Positions 47,968-57,422 are shown, counted from the first letter of the stretch. The stretch: DNA of 64,000 bases from Roseinatronobacter thiooxidans (GCF_001870675.1 NZ_MEHT01000005.1:62001-126000); one strand, 5' to 3'. Numbers and translations are program-made. The notes: generated by a model not told the origin, from the letters alone.

Positions 47968-49017
47968 ATGGCACCGATTTCCCCCATCCTAAGTGATCCC
48001 GCCCCACGCGAAGCCCGTTTGACACTGGCCTTCGATGAGGGTCTTTTGCTGCCCGAAGGCATAATTTCCGTCCTCCGCCCCCGCGCAGGAGAGCGGTTTG
48101 ACCCGCTGGACCCGCAGCGCCTGAAACTGGCGCAGGGGTTCCGGCCTGACCATGACGCGCTGTTGCAGGCCGGCTGGGATGTCAGCACCACGGCTGCGCC
48201 CGCACCCCTCGCGCTGGTCTGCCTGCCGCGCGCCAAGGCCGAAGGGCTGGCGCTGATTGCGCAGGCGGCGCAACTGGGGGCAGAGTGGATTATGGTGGAC
48301 GGGCAAAAGACCGATGGAATCGAATCCGCCCTCAAAGCCGTCCGCGCGCGGGCAGAGGTTGCGGGAACTGTGTCCAAAGCCCATGGCAAACTGTTCTGGT
48401 TTGCAACGAAAGACGCGGATTTCAGCGATTGGCAGGCGCGGCCCCATATTATTTCCGATGCAAAGTTTGGGAAATTCCAGACCTTGCCGGGGGTATTCTC
48501 CGCCGATGGGATTGACCCCGGATCAGCGCTTCTGGCGCAGCATCTGCCCGAAACCCTGCCCGCGCGCATGGCCGATCTGGGGGCGGGCTGGGGCTATCTG
48601 TCTGCCGCCTGTCTGGCACGCAGCGGGGTCGAAGCCCTGCATCTGGTCGAGGCAGAGGCCAGCGCGCTGGAACTGGCGCGCCAGAACATCACCGACCCGC
48701 GCGCGCAATTCCACTGGCATGACGCAGGCAGTTTTGCCCTGCCCGGCCCTGTGGACGGGGTCATCATGAACCCGCCCTTCCACACTGGCCGCAAGCCGCA
48801 ACCCGAACTTGGGCTGGCCTTTATTGCGACGGCCGCGCGCATGTTGGGCGTGCGCGGCAAGTTGTGGATGGTGGCGAATCGCCACCTGCCCTATGAAGCG
48901 GCCTTGACCAGCCTGTTCAACACCCATGAAGTCATCGCCGAAACCGGCACATTTCGTGTCTGGCAGGCGCAAGGCCCGCGCAAGAAACCGGCCTCTGTGG
49001 CGCGGGCACGGCGATAA
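47968..49017 (+). CDS. RsmC-like class I SAM-dependent methyltransferase
   Basis: About 349 residues. The N-terminal half is a degenerate MTS domain. The C-terminal half is the active methyltransferase with SAM motif MADLGAGWGYLSAACLA and catalytic motif MNPPFHTGR. This two-part build is that of RsmC, which makes m2G1207 in 16S rRNA; the NPPFH(T/D)G motif fits. Assignment to the exact guanine is by family analogy. It follows clpS with 16 nt between and precedes an SDR gene by 10 nt, probably one transcript. Confidence 0.87.
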   Translation: MAPISPILSDPAPREARLTLAFDEGLLLPEGIISVLRPRAGERFDPLDPQRLKLAQGFRPDHDALLQAGWDVSTTAAPAPLALVCLPRAKAEGLALIAQAAQLGAEWIMVDGQKTDGIESALKAVRARAEVAGTVSKAHGKLFWFATKDADFSDWQARPHIISDAKFGKFQTLPGVFSADGIDPGSALLAQHLPETLPARMADLGAGWGYLSAACLARSGVEALHLVEAEASALELARQNITDPRAQFHWHDAGSFALPGPVDGVIMNPPFHTGRKPQPELGLAFIATAARMLGVRGKLWMVANRHLPYEAALTSLFNTHEVIAETGTFRVWQAQGPRKKPASVARARR

Positions 49018-49027
49018 GGACAAAACC

Positions 49028-49837
49028 ATGAGCTATTCCATTGCAGGCAAGACCGCGATTGTAACAGGGGCCGCCAATGGCGTCGGTCTGGCAATCGCAC
49101 GTCATTTTGTCGATCAGGGCGCGAATGTTGTGCTGGCCGACCGGGACGAGGTGCGGCTGAAAGCGGAAGTTGCCACCATGTCGGGCGCCGAGGATCACGC
49201 TATTTTCTTTGCAGGCGACCTGCGCGAACGCCTGACATTGGCGAATCTTCTATCAGCAACCATAGATGCCTATGACCACATCGATATCTTGGTGAATGCG
49301 ACACGCCAATGCACGGCTTCGGACCCGCTGGACGACCAGAGCGACACCGTGCAAGAAGCGCTAGAGCAGAACCTGATCGCCAGCCTGAAGCTTAGCCAGC
49401 TTGTGGCCAAGCGCATGATCACACAGGCCGAAGGCGCGGACGCACGCAAGAATGCCATAGGGTCCATCATCAACATGTCATCTATCGCCGCGCGGCGCAC
49501 ACAGCCAGAGTTGATGGCCTATTCCATCGCCTCTGCCGCGCTGGACCAGATGACGCGGTCCATGGCCGTGGCCTTTGCGCAGCACCGCATCCGCATCAAT
49601 GGTGTGGCCCTTGGCAGTGTGATGAGCGCCAATCTGAAAGAACAGATGCACAGCCATGACAATTACCGCGAGTTGATCCTGCGCCAAACCCCGATGGGTC
49701 GTATTGGCGCGGCGTCAGAAGCCGCCGAGGCCGTGCAATTTCTGGCATCAGATGCGGCGGCTTTCATGACAGGCCAGATCATGACCATTGATGGCGGGCG
49801 CACCTTGCTGGACCCTGTATCCGTTCCGGCGCATTGA
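49028..49837 (+). CDS. SDR-family protein lacking the catalytic lysine
   Basis: About 269 residues. The nucleotide motif TGAANGVG (13-20) and overall length are those of short-chain dehydrogenases. The catalytic Ser152 (NMSSIAA) and Tyr165 are present, but the lysine of YxxxK is Ser169 (YSIAS), and the usual NNAG motif is VNATR (about 89-93). The cofactor may still bind, but normal proton relay is unlikely, so activity is doubtful. AAGGA precedes the ATG at 49028 by 7 nt. Last gene after clpS and rsmC-like gene; no substrate can be proposed. Confidence 0.88.
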   Translation: MSYSIAGKTAIVTGAANGVGLAIARHFVDQGANVVLADRDEVRLKAEVATMSGAEDHAIFFAGDLRERLTLANLLSATIDAYDHIDILVNATRQCTASDPLDDQSDTVQEALEQNLIASLKLSQLVAKRMITQAEGADARKNAIGSIINMSSIAARRTQPELMAYSIASAALDQMTRSMAVAFAQHRIRINGVALGSVMSANLKEQMHSHDNYRELILRQTPMGRIGAASEAAEAVQFLASDAAAFMTGQIMTIDGGRTLLDPVSVPAH

Positions 49838-49842
49838 CCGGC

Positions 49843-50211
49843 TCAGGCCCCGCTGCATTGTGCGACACGCGCAATGCTTTGCGCAGCCACTGCGGCACGA
49901 GAGCGGCGTAAACTGTCCAGATTGTCCTGCTCAACGTCCCTGTCCACCGCCACGCGTGCCGCGCTGGTCGCAGGCGTGTGGCGGGTGCAGAACAAAACCG
50001 GCTCTTTCGGCCATGCGCAGATATGCAGGGTTGTGCGCGCCTCTGATGCGGCGGTCACACGGTAGCCGCGCGCAAGTGCTTGTTCTGCGTCCAATATCTG
50101 AGCGTCCAGCGCATGCAATTCAGCCTGCGCCTGACGCATACAGCGGTCTTGTGGCGACGCGCAGGCCGCAAGAGTTGTTGCAGAGACAAGCAGTATCAGA
50201 ATCGCACGCAT
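49843..50211 (-). CDS. Small predicted lipoprotein
   Basis: About 122 residues. The signal peptide MRAILILLVSATTLAAC ends in a lipobox (LAAC) with Cys17, so a lipid-anchored envelope protein is expected. The mature part is helical, with Cys residues at CMRQAQ, HICAW, FCTRH and near the C-terminus. GGGAG is 5 nt before the ATG at 50211; longer in-frame starts have none. The family is unknown to me. It converges on the SDR gene with 5 nt between stops. Confidence 0.78.
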   Translation of the reverse strand: MRAILILLVSATTLAACASPQDRCMRQAQAELHALDAQILDAEQALARGYRVTAASEARTTLHICAWPKEPVLFCTRHTPATSAARVAVDRDVEQDNLDSLRRSRAAVAAQSIARVAQCSGA

Positions 50212-50615
50212 CATCTCTCCCTTGCGAAGCCCGTTTATATGCGCCGCCGGACAAACCGTCCTTGAGGGAAGCGGCGGATCAGGCCTTTGTATAGCACCTT
50301 CTGGCGAAAGGTGCAGATGATGGTTTAGAGGGGCTTGGGGGATATTGGAGAGGTGACGCAAGCCGCGCAGCGTCGGGCCGTGGTGCGGCGATCCTCGCCC
50401 TCTGCTACAGCACTTTATGCTGGCAAAATCCGCGCAAGATCAAGGCTTTGCGCGTAGCCAAGCCAAATCGCCGTGCCGGGGTACGGCCCGGCTATGCGCG
50501 GCGGGCCTGCGGCCCTTTGTTCCGCGCAAATGGCTGAACAGCCCCACACTGCGGCCCCTCAAACCATCACTCCGACAACCGATGGCAACCGCACCCATCC
50601 CTTAGCCAAGACACA
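50212..50615. other. Intergenic region with second dispersed repeat copy
   Basis: 404 bp without a credible gene between the lipoprotein start and the prrA stop. It contains repeat copy B (50406-50515, annotated separately). The rest shows nothing I can name. Confidence 0.6.
50406..50515 (-). repeat. Dispersed intergenic repeat, copy B (about 110 bp, inverted relative to copy A)
   Basis: The reverse complement matches 12469-12579. The 26-nt core lies at 50452-50477 and the 20-nt end block at 50496-50515, both identical to copy A. See copy A. Confidence 0.85.
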
Positions 50616-51173
50616 TCAGCGCGGCGAGCGTTTGGCCAGAATGCGCTGCAATGTCCGGCGGTGCATGCTCAGGCGGCGCGCTGTCTCGGACACGTTGCGG
50701 TCGCATTGCTCGTACACGCGCTGGATATGTTCCCAGCGCACACGGTCTGCGGACATCGGGTTTTCGGGTGGCAGGGGCAAGGCATCTTCGCCTTGTACCA
50801 GCAACGCGCGTACAACCTCATTCGCATCTGCTGGCTTTGACAGATAATCTGTCGCGCCAATCTTGACGGCTGCAACCGCCGTGGCAATTGCGCCGTACCC
50901 CGTCAGAACCACGATCCGCGCATCCGCCCGCGCGGCGCGCAATGTCTCGACCACGTCCAGCCCATTGCCATCTTCCAGCCGCAGATCGATCACGGCATAG
51001 GCAGGCGGGCGGGCGCGGGCGATGGCTTTGCCGGCCACTACGCTGCCTGCTGTCTCGACCGAGAAACCACGGCTTTGCATGGCGCGGGCAAGGCGCTTGA
51101 GAAATACCTCATCATCATCGACCAGCAAAAGCGACGGGTCGGGGCCAAGGTCCAAGGCGGGTTGTGTATCCAT
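50616..51173 (-). CDS. prrA: Redox response regulator PrrA/RegA
   Basis: About 185 residues. The receiver domain has LLLVDDDEVF, phospho-acceptor Asp63 (VIDLRLEDGNG) and Lys in YLSKPADAN. A Pro-rich hinge leads to the Fis-type helix-turn-helix NVSETARRLSMHRRTLQRIL. In Rhodobacter it activates photosynthesis, nitrogen and carbon fixation and respiratory genes at low oxygen. The ATG at 51173 has GAGAG 5 nt upstream. It lies 67 nt downstream of the senC-type gene and is divergent from the kinase gene. Confidence 0.96.
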   Translation of the reverse strand: MDTQPALDLGPDPSLLLVDDDEVFLKRLARAMQSRGFSVETAGSVVAGKAIARARPPAYAVIDLRLEDGNGLDVVETLRAARADARIVVLTGYGAIATAVAAVKIGATDYLSKPADANEVVRALLVQGEDALPLPPENPMSADRVRWEHIQRVYEQCDRNVSETARRLSMHRRTLQRILAKRSPR

Positions 51174-51240
51174 ATGCGCTCTCACTTTCGTTAGGGGTTA
51201 GGTAGAGCGGTAAGTACCAAAGGTCAATTTCAACAAAACT

Positions 51241-51861
51241 TCAGGCATTGTTCATGTAGCAGGCCAGAACATCGGCCACCTGTTCAGGGGTCTGGTCGCG
51301 GCGGATGACATCGACGAACCCATGACCGGGCAGCAGAAAATAGCTGAAGGTGGAATGGTCGATCAGGTAAAAATCATCATCAGACTCGTGAATTGCGAAA
51401 TATACGCGGTAAGCCTGCGCGGCTTCGCGGATCTGCGCCTCGCTGCCTGTCAGCCCGATCATCTGGGGGTGCATGAAGCGGACAAATTCGGCCAGCGCCT
51501 CTTGCGTGTCGCGCTTGTGATCGACCGAGATGAACACTGGCGTCACATCAAACCCCTGCGCCGCCAGCAAATCGACGGCCTGCGCATTGCGCGCGGTGTC
51601 AAGCGGACAGACATCGGGGCAGAAAGTGTAGCCGAAATAGATCAGCGTGGGTTTACCTGCAAATTCAGCCTCGGTCACCACGCGGCCGGTGTGGTCCACC
51701 AGTTCAAACGGGCCACCAATGGCCCCCGCCCCGCCAGAAATCGCAGTGCCACGACATTGCGCGAATTCCGTCTGGCCCTGCCCTGTATAGACCATATACC
51801 CCAGCCCGCCCAAAAGCGCTGCTATCAGACCAACTGCCAGCATCGAATACAATCGAATCAT
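51241..51861 (-). CDS. prrC: SCO1/SenC/PrrC copper protein
   Basis: 206 residues, anchored by an N-terminal membrane helix (about 5-25) with a periplasmic thioredoxin-like domain. The copper ligands are Cys81 and Cys85 (FCPDVCPLD) and His169 (LIDHSTF). It supports cytochrome oxidase CuA assembly and, in Rhodobacter, connects oxidase activity to the RegB/PrrB kinase. Order prrA-prrC with divergent prrB is the standard arrangement. Confidence 0.95.
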   Translation of the reverse strand: MIRLYSMLAVGLIAALLGGLGYMVYTGQGQTEFAQCRGTAISGGAGAIGGPFELVDHTGRVVTEAEFAGKPTLIYFGYTFCPDVCPLDTARNAQAVDLLAAQGFDVTPVFISVDHKRDTQEALAEFVRFMHPQMIGLTGSEAQIREAAQAYRVYFAIHESDDDFYLIDHSTFSYFLLPGHGFVDVIRRDQTPEQVADVLACYMNNA

Positions 51862-51976
51862 GATGAACCTCTTTTCGCGGGATTGCGCCCTTGATGCAGC
51901 AAGGCTTGCGCCCTAACAATCCCGTATAGCAGAACTGTGACATCGCGTCCTGCCGCACCCCGCAACCGGAGCTTGC

Positions 51977-53365
51977 ATGACCAACCCCACATTTGGCGAA
52001 ATCTCTCAGGAACATCGGGGCGACTGGGTGCGGCTGCGCACCATGACCTATGTGCGCGTGCTGGCCCTGACAGGGCAGGCAGCGGCCCTGATTGCGGCAC
52101 ATTACCATTTCGGGTTGCGGTTCAATGTCACGCTGGTGTGGCTGGTCATGGGGGCGGCGGCGCTGTCGGTGTTCCTGTCGCTGCTGCTGTTTCCCCAAAC
52201 CAAGCGGCTTAGTGATACCGAAGCGATGCTGACATTTTTGTTCGATATCGCGCAGCTTGTCTGCCTGCTCTATCTGACAGGGGGCATTACCAACCCGTTC
52301 AGCCTGCTGATACTGGCGCCTGTGTCTGTTTCGGCAATGGCGCTGAAGCCACGCTCGACACTGCTGCTGGCGGTGATCGCGGTGGCGCTGGTCACGCTGA
52401 TTGCGCTGGCCTATCAGCCCCTGCGGTTTCAGGATGGCACGGTTCATGTCGTGCCGCCCATCTTTGCCTTCGGGTTCTGGGCGGCAATCATCATCGGGAT
52501 CGTGTTTCAGGCATTCTATGCCCATCGTGTCGCGGCCGAGGCGAACTCGATGGCAGATGCGCTGCTGGCCGTGCAGATGGCCCTGTCACGCGAACAGAAA
52601 CTGACCGATCTGGGCGGGGTTGTGGCCGCAACCGCGCATGAACTGGGCACGCCGCTGGCCACGATCAAGCTGATCAGCGCGGAACTGGTCACAGCGCTGC
52701 GCGACCGGCCCGACCTTGCCGAGGATGCGCAAATCCTTGTTGAACAGGCAGACCGCTGCCGCGATATTCTGCGCTCTATGGGGCGGGCGGGCAAGGATGA
52801 CACCCACCTGCGCCGCGCCCCGCTAGAGGCCGTGTTGCAAGAGGCCGCAGAGCCGCATCTGGACCGTGGCAAGCAGGTGCATTTCGTGCTGAACCCCGCC
52901 CGCAACGGCGCGGCAGAGCAGCCCGTGATACAGCGCAGACCAGAGATTATTCACGGGCTGCGCAACCTGATTCAGAACGCCGTCGATTTTGCTAAAGAAG
53001 AGGTGTGGGTACAGGCCGAATGGACCGACCAGCGCCTGACAATCCGCATATTGGATGACGGGCGGGGGTTTTCACCGCAGATTCTGGGCAATATTGGCGA
53101 GCCGTTCATCAAGCACCGCCGCGACCCCGCCCGCCCGCGCCGCCGCCCTGCCTATGAAGGGATGGGGCTGGGCCTGTTCATTGCCAAAACCCTGCTGGAA
53201 CGCAGCGGAGCGCGGCTGGATTTCGACAATAGCGACGGGGCTGACATGGGCCTGCCAGAGGGGCGCAAGCTGACCGGCGCAAGGATCACGCTTGTCTGGC
53301 CCCTGCCCCGCATCACTGCCGACACGCAAACCGCCCTTGCCCCCAACCAGCCGCTTGGGGAATAA
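51977..53365 (+). CDS. prrB: Redox sensor histidine kinase PrrB/RegB
   Basis: 462 residues, inner membrane, about six N-terminal helices. The conserved quinone-sensing heptapeptide GGITNPF is at 102-108. The H-box has His221 (ATAHELGTPL). The redox-active cysteine is Cys261 (DRCRDILRSMG). The ATPase domain shows NLIQNAVDFA, DDGRGFS and GMGLGLFIAKTLLER. It phosphorylates PrrA when the quinone pool is reduced. GGAG precedes the start by 5 nt. Confidence 0.96.
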   Translation: MTNPTFGEISQEHRGDWVRLRTMTYVRVLALTGQAAALIAAHYHFGLRFNVTLVWLVMGAAALSVFLSLLLFPQTKRLSDTEAMLTFLFDIAQLVCLLYLTGGITNPFSLLILAPVSVSAMALKPRSTLLLAVIAVALVTLIALAYQPLRFQDGTVHVVPPIFAFGFWAAIIIGIVFQAFYAHRVAAEANSMADALLAVQMALSREQKLTDLGGVVAATAHELGTPLATIKLISAELVTALRDRPDLAEDAQILVEQADRCRDILRSMGRAGKDDTHLRRAPLEAVLQEAAEPHLDRGKQVHFVLNPARNGAAEQPVIQRRPEIIHGLRNLIQNAVDFAKEEVWVQAEWTDQRLTIRILDDGRGFSPQILGNIGEPFIKHRRDPARPRRRPAYEGMGLGLFIAKTLLERSGARLDFDNSDGADMGLPEGRKLTGARITLVWPLPRITADTQTALAPNQPLGE

Positions 53366-53447
53366 ACTCTGCCAGCTGCGCAAAGCGTGAATGGACAATC
53401 GCGCGGGTTTTGCTAGGCTGTCGCGCAAGTAACGAAGGAATACGCTT

Positions 53448-53732
53448 ATGGCACTTCCCCTAGCCCCTCTCGCGGTGGCGGCTGCGAAATACGGCGCAGT
53501 TGCATTTGCCGGCTACGCGATCCTGCGCCAGATCCAGCCCGGTGGCATAAACCAGCGCACCGAAGATGCGTTGGACGAAATTGAAGAAGGGCTGACAACG
53601 CATCGCCCGCGCGACCGCGACCAACTGAATGGGGCCGCGCGCTTTCGCCGTGTCATCCGGCTGGGCGTGAACGGGCCGGGCATAGAGATTGACGCAACCG
53701 CCCTTGGCCGCCTGCGGATGCGCCGCGTATGA
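53448..53732 (+). CDS. Small conserved-looking hypothetical protein (94 aa)
   Basis: AAGGA lies 8 nt before the ATG. The N-terminus is hydrophobic (APLAVAAAKYGAVAFAGYAIL) and could be a single membrane span or amphipathic helix. The rest is charged, with a basic Arg-rich segment (FRRVIRLGVNGPGIEID). No domain recognised. It overlaps the GST gene by 4 nt (ATGA), so the two are translated together. Confidence 0.72.
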   Translation: MALPLAPLAVAAAKYGAVAFAGYAILRQIQPGGINQRTEDALDEIEEGLTTHRPRDRDQLNGAARFRRVIRLGVNGPGIEIDATALGRLRMRRV

Positions 53733-54349
53733 GCGGGCTGACGCTGTATTTCAGCCACAGTTCCCCCTATGTGCGCAAGGTCATGGTGCTGGCGCATGAG
53801 GCGAAACTGGTCGAGAAACTGGAAATCGTCACAGGCTCTGGCACCCCGCTGGATGCAGGCAGTGCCCCGATCGAGGCGAACCCCCTTGGCAAAGTGCCGA
53901 CACTGACGCGCGTGGATGGCGCGGCGCTATATGACAGCCGTGTGATCTGCCAATATCTGGATGCGCGCGCCAATGCGGGGCTGTATCCGGACGGTGCGCG
54001 GCGCTGGGATGCGCTGACGCTGGAGGCGACCGCCGATGGCATTCTCGATGCCGCGCTGCTGATGGTCTATGAGGCCCGCTTGCGCCCCGAAGAGATACGT
54101 TTTGCGCCCTTTGTTGAAGGGCAGTGGGACAAGATCGACCGCGCACTGGATGTGATCGAGGCGCGCTGGATGGCCTATCTTGCGGGGCCATTATGCATCG
54201 GGCAGATCGCCCTTGGCTGCGCGCTTGGCTATCTGGACCTGCGCCACACTGCGCGCGGCTGGCGTGCGACACGGCCTGCGCTGGCGCAATGGGACGCCCG
54301 TTTTGCCGCGCGCGACAGCATGCGCGCCACGCAGCCGCCCCCCGCCTAG
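53729..54349 (+). CDS. Glutathione S-transferase family protein
   Basis: 206 residues. A thioredoxin-like N-terminal domain (LTLYFSHSSPYVRKVMV; catalytic Ser in SSPYVRK) is followed by the helical C-terminal domain with DSRVICQYLD at the glutathione site. Likely a cytosolic detoxification or thiol-transfer enzyme; the substrate is unknown. Coupled to the 94-residue protein upstream. Confidence 0.88.
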   Translation: MSGLTLYFSHSSPYVRKVMVLAHEAKLVEKLEIVTGSGTPLDAGSAPIEANPLGKVPTLTRVDGAALYDSRVICQYLDARANAGLYPDGARRWDALTLEATADGILDAALLMVYEARLRPEEIRFAPFVEGQWDKIDRALDVIEARWMAYLAGPLCIGQIALGCALGYLDLRHTARGWRATRPALAQWDARFAARDSMRATQPPPA

Positions 54350-54376
54350 CAAAGTTTTGCGCTAACGCTGCCAGAA

Positions 54377-54408
54377 TCACGGCTTTTGACATGGAACAAA
54401 AGCCGTGA
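54377..54408 (+). terminator. Inverted repeat after the GST gene
   Basis: Perfect 12-bp arms TCACGGCTTTTG and CAAAAGCCGTGA with an 8-nt loop lie 28 nt after the GST stop. No T-run follows the second arm, so this is a probable but not canonical transcript end before the petABC promoter region. Confidence 0.55.
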
Positions 54409-54554
54409 ATCCGCACAACTGCGACACCTTAACCCGCTTTCGCGGCTAGACGGGATGGGGTTTCCCCGCTAAATACCGGCACTGAGAGGCTGCGGCATTC
54501 CCGTGGCCATATCGTAATTTACAGCCCCGAACCCATTGAAAAGGGAGAATGCTC

Positions 54555-55118
54555 GTGTCCCACGCTGATGACAACGACAGCACCCGCAGGGATTTCATCT
54601 ATTACGCCACAGCCGGTGCAGGCGTGGTCACAGTTGGCGCGGCCGTGTGGCCACTTGTCAACCAGATGAACCCTTCGGCAGATGTTCAGGCGCTTTCATC
54701 GATTTTCGTCGATGTTGGCGGGCTGGAACCTGGTGGTCAGGTGACAGTCAATTTCCTTGGCAAGCCGGTCTTCATCCGTCGCCGTACTGCTGAAGAAATC
54801 GCAGATGGTCGCGCTGTTGCGCTGGATGATCTGGGCATCGACCGCCAGTCGCGCAACCCCAACAAACCCGGGACCGACGCATCGGACGAAAACCGCACAA
54901 TGGATGACGACGGCGAATGGCTGGTCATGACCGGCGTTTGCACCCATCTGGGCTGCGTGCCACTGGGCAACGCTGCGGGCGATTTCGGCGGCTGGTTCTG
55001 CCCGTGCCACGGGTCGCATTACGATACGGCAGGCCGCATCCGCCGCGGCCCCGCGCCAGAGAACATGCATATTCCGGTGGCATCATTCGTTGATGAAACC
55101 ACCATTCAGCTCGGCTAA
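54555..55118 (+). CDS. petA: Ubiquinol-cytochrome c reductase Rieske iron-sulfur subunit
   Basis: About 187 residues with GTG start (MSHADDND); GGGAGA stands 6 nt before it. The ATG at 54549 directly touches the ribosome binding site, so I reject it. A twin-arginine signal (TRRDF) and single membrane helix precede the [2Fe-2S] domain with Cys129, His131, Cys134, Cys149, Cys151 and His152 (CTHLGC, CPCHG). These numbers are identical to the standard Rhodobacter sphaeroides ones, supporting the GTG start. First gene of petABC. Confidence 0.96.
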   Translation: MSHADDNDSTRRDFIYYATAGAGVVTVGAAVWPLVNQMNPSADVQALSSIFVDVGGLEPGGQVTVNFLGKPVFIRRRTAEEIADGRAVALDDLGIDRQSRNPNKPGTDASDENRTMDDDGEWLVMTGVCTHLGCVPLGNAAGDFGGWFCPCHGSHYDTAGRIRRGPAPENMHIPVASFVDETTIQLG

Positions 55119-55132
55119 GGGAGACGCAGAAT

Positions 55133-56488
55133 ATGGGTGGAATTCCACACGACCACTACGAGCCGAAGTCGAACGCTGAAAAATACATTCATCGTCGGCT
55201 TCCGATTGTCGGTTTGATCTATGACACGCTCATGCTTCCGACACCAAAAAACCTGAACTGGATGTGGATCTGGGGCATTGTCCTGATGCTATGTCTGGTG
55301 TTGCAGATTGTGACAGGCATTGTTCTGGCAATGCATTACACACCACATGTCGATCATGCCTTTGCCAGCGTTGAGCATATCATGCGCAATGTGAATGGCG
55401 GTCACATGATCCGCTACCTGCACCAGAACGGGTCTATGCTGTTCTTCTTTGCCGTCTATCTGCACATGTTCCGCAGCATGTATTACGGCAGCTACAAAGC
55501 CCCGCGTGAGATTACATGGATCATCGGTATCCTGATCTATCTGGCGATGATGGCAACGGCATTCATGGGCTATGTGCTGCCATGGGGCCAGATGTCCTTC
55601 TGGGGTGCAACTGTGATTACAGGTCTGTTCGGTGCCATTCCCGGCGTCGGTGATCTGTTGCAAACATGGCTGCTGGGCGGGCCTGCAGTGGATAACGCGG
55701 CACTGAACCGCTTTTTCTCGCTGCACTATCTGCTGCCCTTCGTCATTCTGGGCCTGAGCATCGTGCATATCTGGGCCTTCCACACCACGGGCAACAACAA
55801 CCCCACAGGTGTTGAAGTGCGCCGCACCTCCAAGGAAGAAGCGGCCAAAGATACGCTGCCCTTCTGGCCCTATTTCGTCATCAAAGACCTGTTTGCGCTG
55901 GTCGTGATTCTGGCGATCTTCTGGGCGCTTGTGGGCTTCATGCCAAACTTCCTGGGCCATACCGACAACTACATCGAGGCAAACCCGCTGGTCACACCGC
56001 CGGAAATCGTGCCCGAATGGTACTTCCTGCCCTTCTACGCGATCCTGCGCGCCTTCACATCTGACGTTTGGATCGTGATGGCCGTGAACTGGCTGAGCTT
56101 TGGCATCATCGACGCAACCTTCTTTGGCGTGCTGGCGATGTTCGGCTCGATCTTTGTCTGGGCGCTGCTGCCTTGGGTGGACACATCCTCGGTGCGCTCT
56201 GGCCGGTATCGTCCGATGTTCAAGTGGTGGTTCTGGTTGTTCATCATCAACTTCGTGGTGCTAACATGGGCCGGGGCAATGCCTGCCGAAGGCATCTACA
56301 CCACCATCTCGCTGATCGGCACAACCTATTGGTTCGCATATTTCCTTGTCATCCTGCCGCTGCTGGGTGTGTTGGAAAAGCCGCTGCCAGAGCCTGCCAC
56401 CATCGAGGAAGATTTCAAGGCAAGCCTGAAATCCAAGTCGGATAACGACCCCAAAGGGCCATCGGCCGAGCCGATCCCTGCTGAGTAA
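55133..56488 (+). CDS. petB: Cytochrome b subunit of the bc1 complex
   Basis: 451 residues, eight membrane helices, two b-haems. Markers are [21 protein letters not shown], the Qi/Qo region [25 protein letters not shown], and the Qo motif [11 protein letters not shown]. The C-terminal extension is polar (about 25 residues). It is 14 nt after petA and 24 nt before petC. Confidence 0.97.
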   Translation: MGGIPHDHYEPKSNAEKYIHRRLPIVGLIYDTLMLPTPKNLNWMWIWGIVLMLCLVLQIVTGIVLAMHYTPHVDHAFASVEHIMRNVNGGHMIRYLHQNGSMLFFFAVYLHMFRSMYYGSYKAPREITWIIGILIYLAMMATAFMGYVLPWGQMSFWGATVITGLFGAIPGVGDLLQTWLLGGPAVDNAALNRFFSLHYLLPFVILGLSIVHIWAFHTTGNNNPTGVEVRRTSKEEAAKDTLPFWPYFVIKDLFALVVILAIFWALVGFMPNFLGHTDNYIEANPLVTPPEIVPEWYFLPFYAILRAFTSDVWIVMAVNWLSFGIIDATFFGVLAMFGSIFVWALLPWVDTSSVRSGRYRPMFKWWFWLFIINFVVLTWAGAMPAEGIYTTISLIGTTYWFAYFLVILPLLGVLEKPLPEPATIEEDFKASLKSKSDNDPKGPSAEPIPAE

Positions 56489-56512
56489 CGGCAAACCGAA
56501 AGGATTATACAC

Positions 56513-57310
56513 ATGAAACTGAGGAACCTTGCCGTTGCTGCCCTGTCCGCCTTGGTGCTGGCCCTGCCAGCCACCATGGCAGACGCCAAAAAGGTGAAAG
56601 GCGAAGTCACAAACTTCGACTTCTCCTTTCAGGGGTTGACCGGCACTTACGACCGCAACCAGCTACAGCGCGGCTTGCAGGTCTATCACGAGGTCTGCTC
56701 ATCGTGCCACGGGCTGCAATATGTAGCCTTCCGCACGCTCAGCGACCGCAACGGCCCTGAACTGCCTGACGACCAGATGCGTGCCTTCGCGGACCTGTAT
56801 GAAGTCTGGGACGATACGCTGCGTGACTGGCGCCCTGCAACAGGCCCCGACCACTTCCCCGAATCACAGTTCGAGGGGGCGCCGGACCTTAGCCTGATGA
56901 CCAAAGCACGCGCAGGCTTCAGCGGCCCCTACGGCCTTGGCATCAACCAGTTGATGAAAGGTATCGGCGGGCCGGAATACATCGCATCTTTCCTGCTGGG
57001 CTATACCGGCGAGGAAGACTTTCAGGCCGGCTCGATGTTCTATGAGAACAAAGCCTATGGCGGCTGGGTGTCGATGAACCCCGTGCTGTTCGATGACATG
57101 CTGTTCTACGAAGACGGCACACCCGCCACCGAAGAGCAGATGGCCCTAGATGTCGCGGCTTTCCTGACATGGACCGCAGAGCCCAAACTGGTCGAGCGGA
57201 AGCATGCAGGCTTTGTCGGCGTGATCTTCCTGTCGGTTCTGGCAGTGCTGCTGTATCTGACCAACAAGCAGCTTTGGGCACCTGTCAAAAGAGCCGCCAA
57301 AAAAGACTGA
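56513..57310 (+). CDS. petC: Cytochrome c1 subunit of the bc1 complex
   Basis: 265 residues, signal peptide to about residue 25. The haem-binding motif CSSCH lies at 62-66. The distal Met ligand region and a C-terminal membrane anchor (VGVIFLSVLAVLLYLTNKQLW) are present. It completes petABC, the quinol:cytochrome c oxidoreductase. A clear terminator follows. Confidence 0.96.
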   Translation: MKLRNLAVAALSALVLALPATMADAKKVKGEVTNFDFSFQGLTGTYDRNQLQRGLQVYHEVCSSCHGLQYVAFRTLSDRNGPELPDDQMRAFADLYEVWDDTLRDWRPATGPDHFPESQFEGAPDLSLMTKARAGFSGPYGLGINQLMKGIGGPEYIASFLLGYTGEEDFQAGSMFYENKAYGGWVSMNPVLFDDMLFYEDGTPATEEQMALDVAAFLTWTAEPKLVERKHAGFVGVIFLSVLAVLLYLTNKQLWAPVKRAAKKD

Positions 57311-57333
57311 TCTGGCGCATAAGCGCAAGGTTG

Positions 57334-57361
57334 AAGCGTGCCCTTCGGGGCACGCTTTTTT
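57334..57361 (+). terminator. Rho-independent terminator of petABC
   Basis: A 10-bp stem AAGCGTGCCC / GGGCACGCTT with a stable TTCG loop and T-run to 57361, 23 nt after the petC stop. Confidence 0.93.
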
Positions 57362-57422
57362 GCTTTCCAAGGTTCGGGTTTCGGGGTAGCTCTCGCGTCC
57401 TTAACCTGTGAAGGAACACCCC

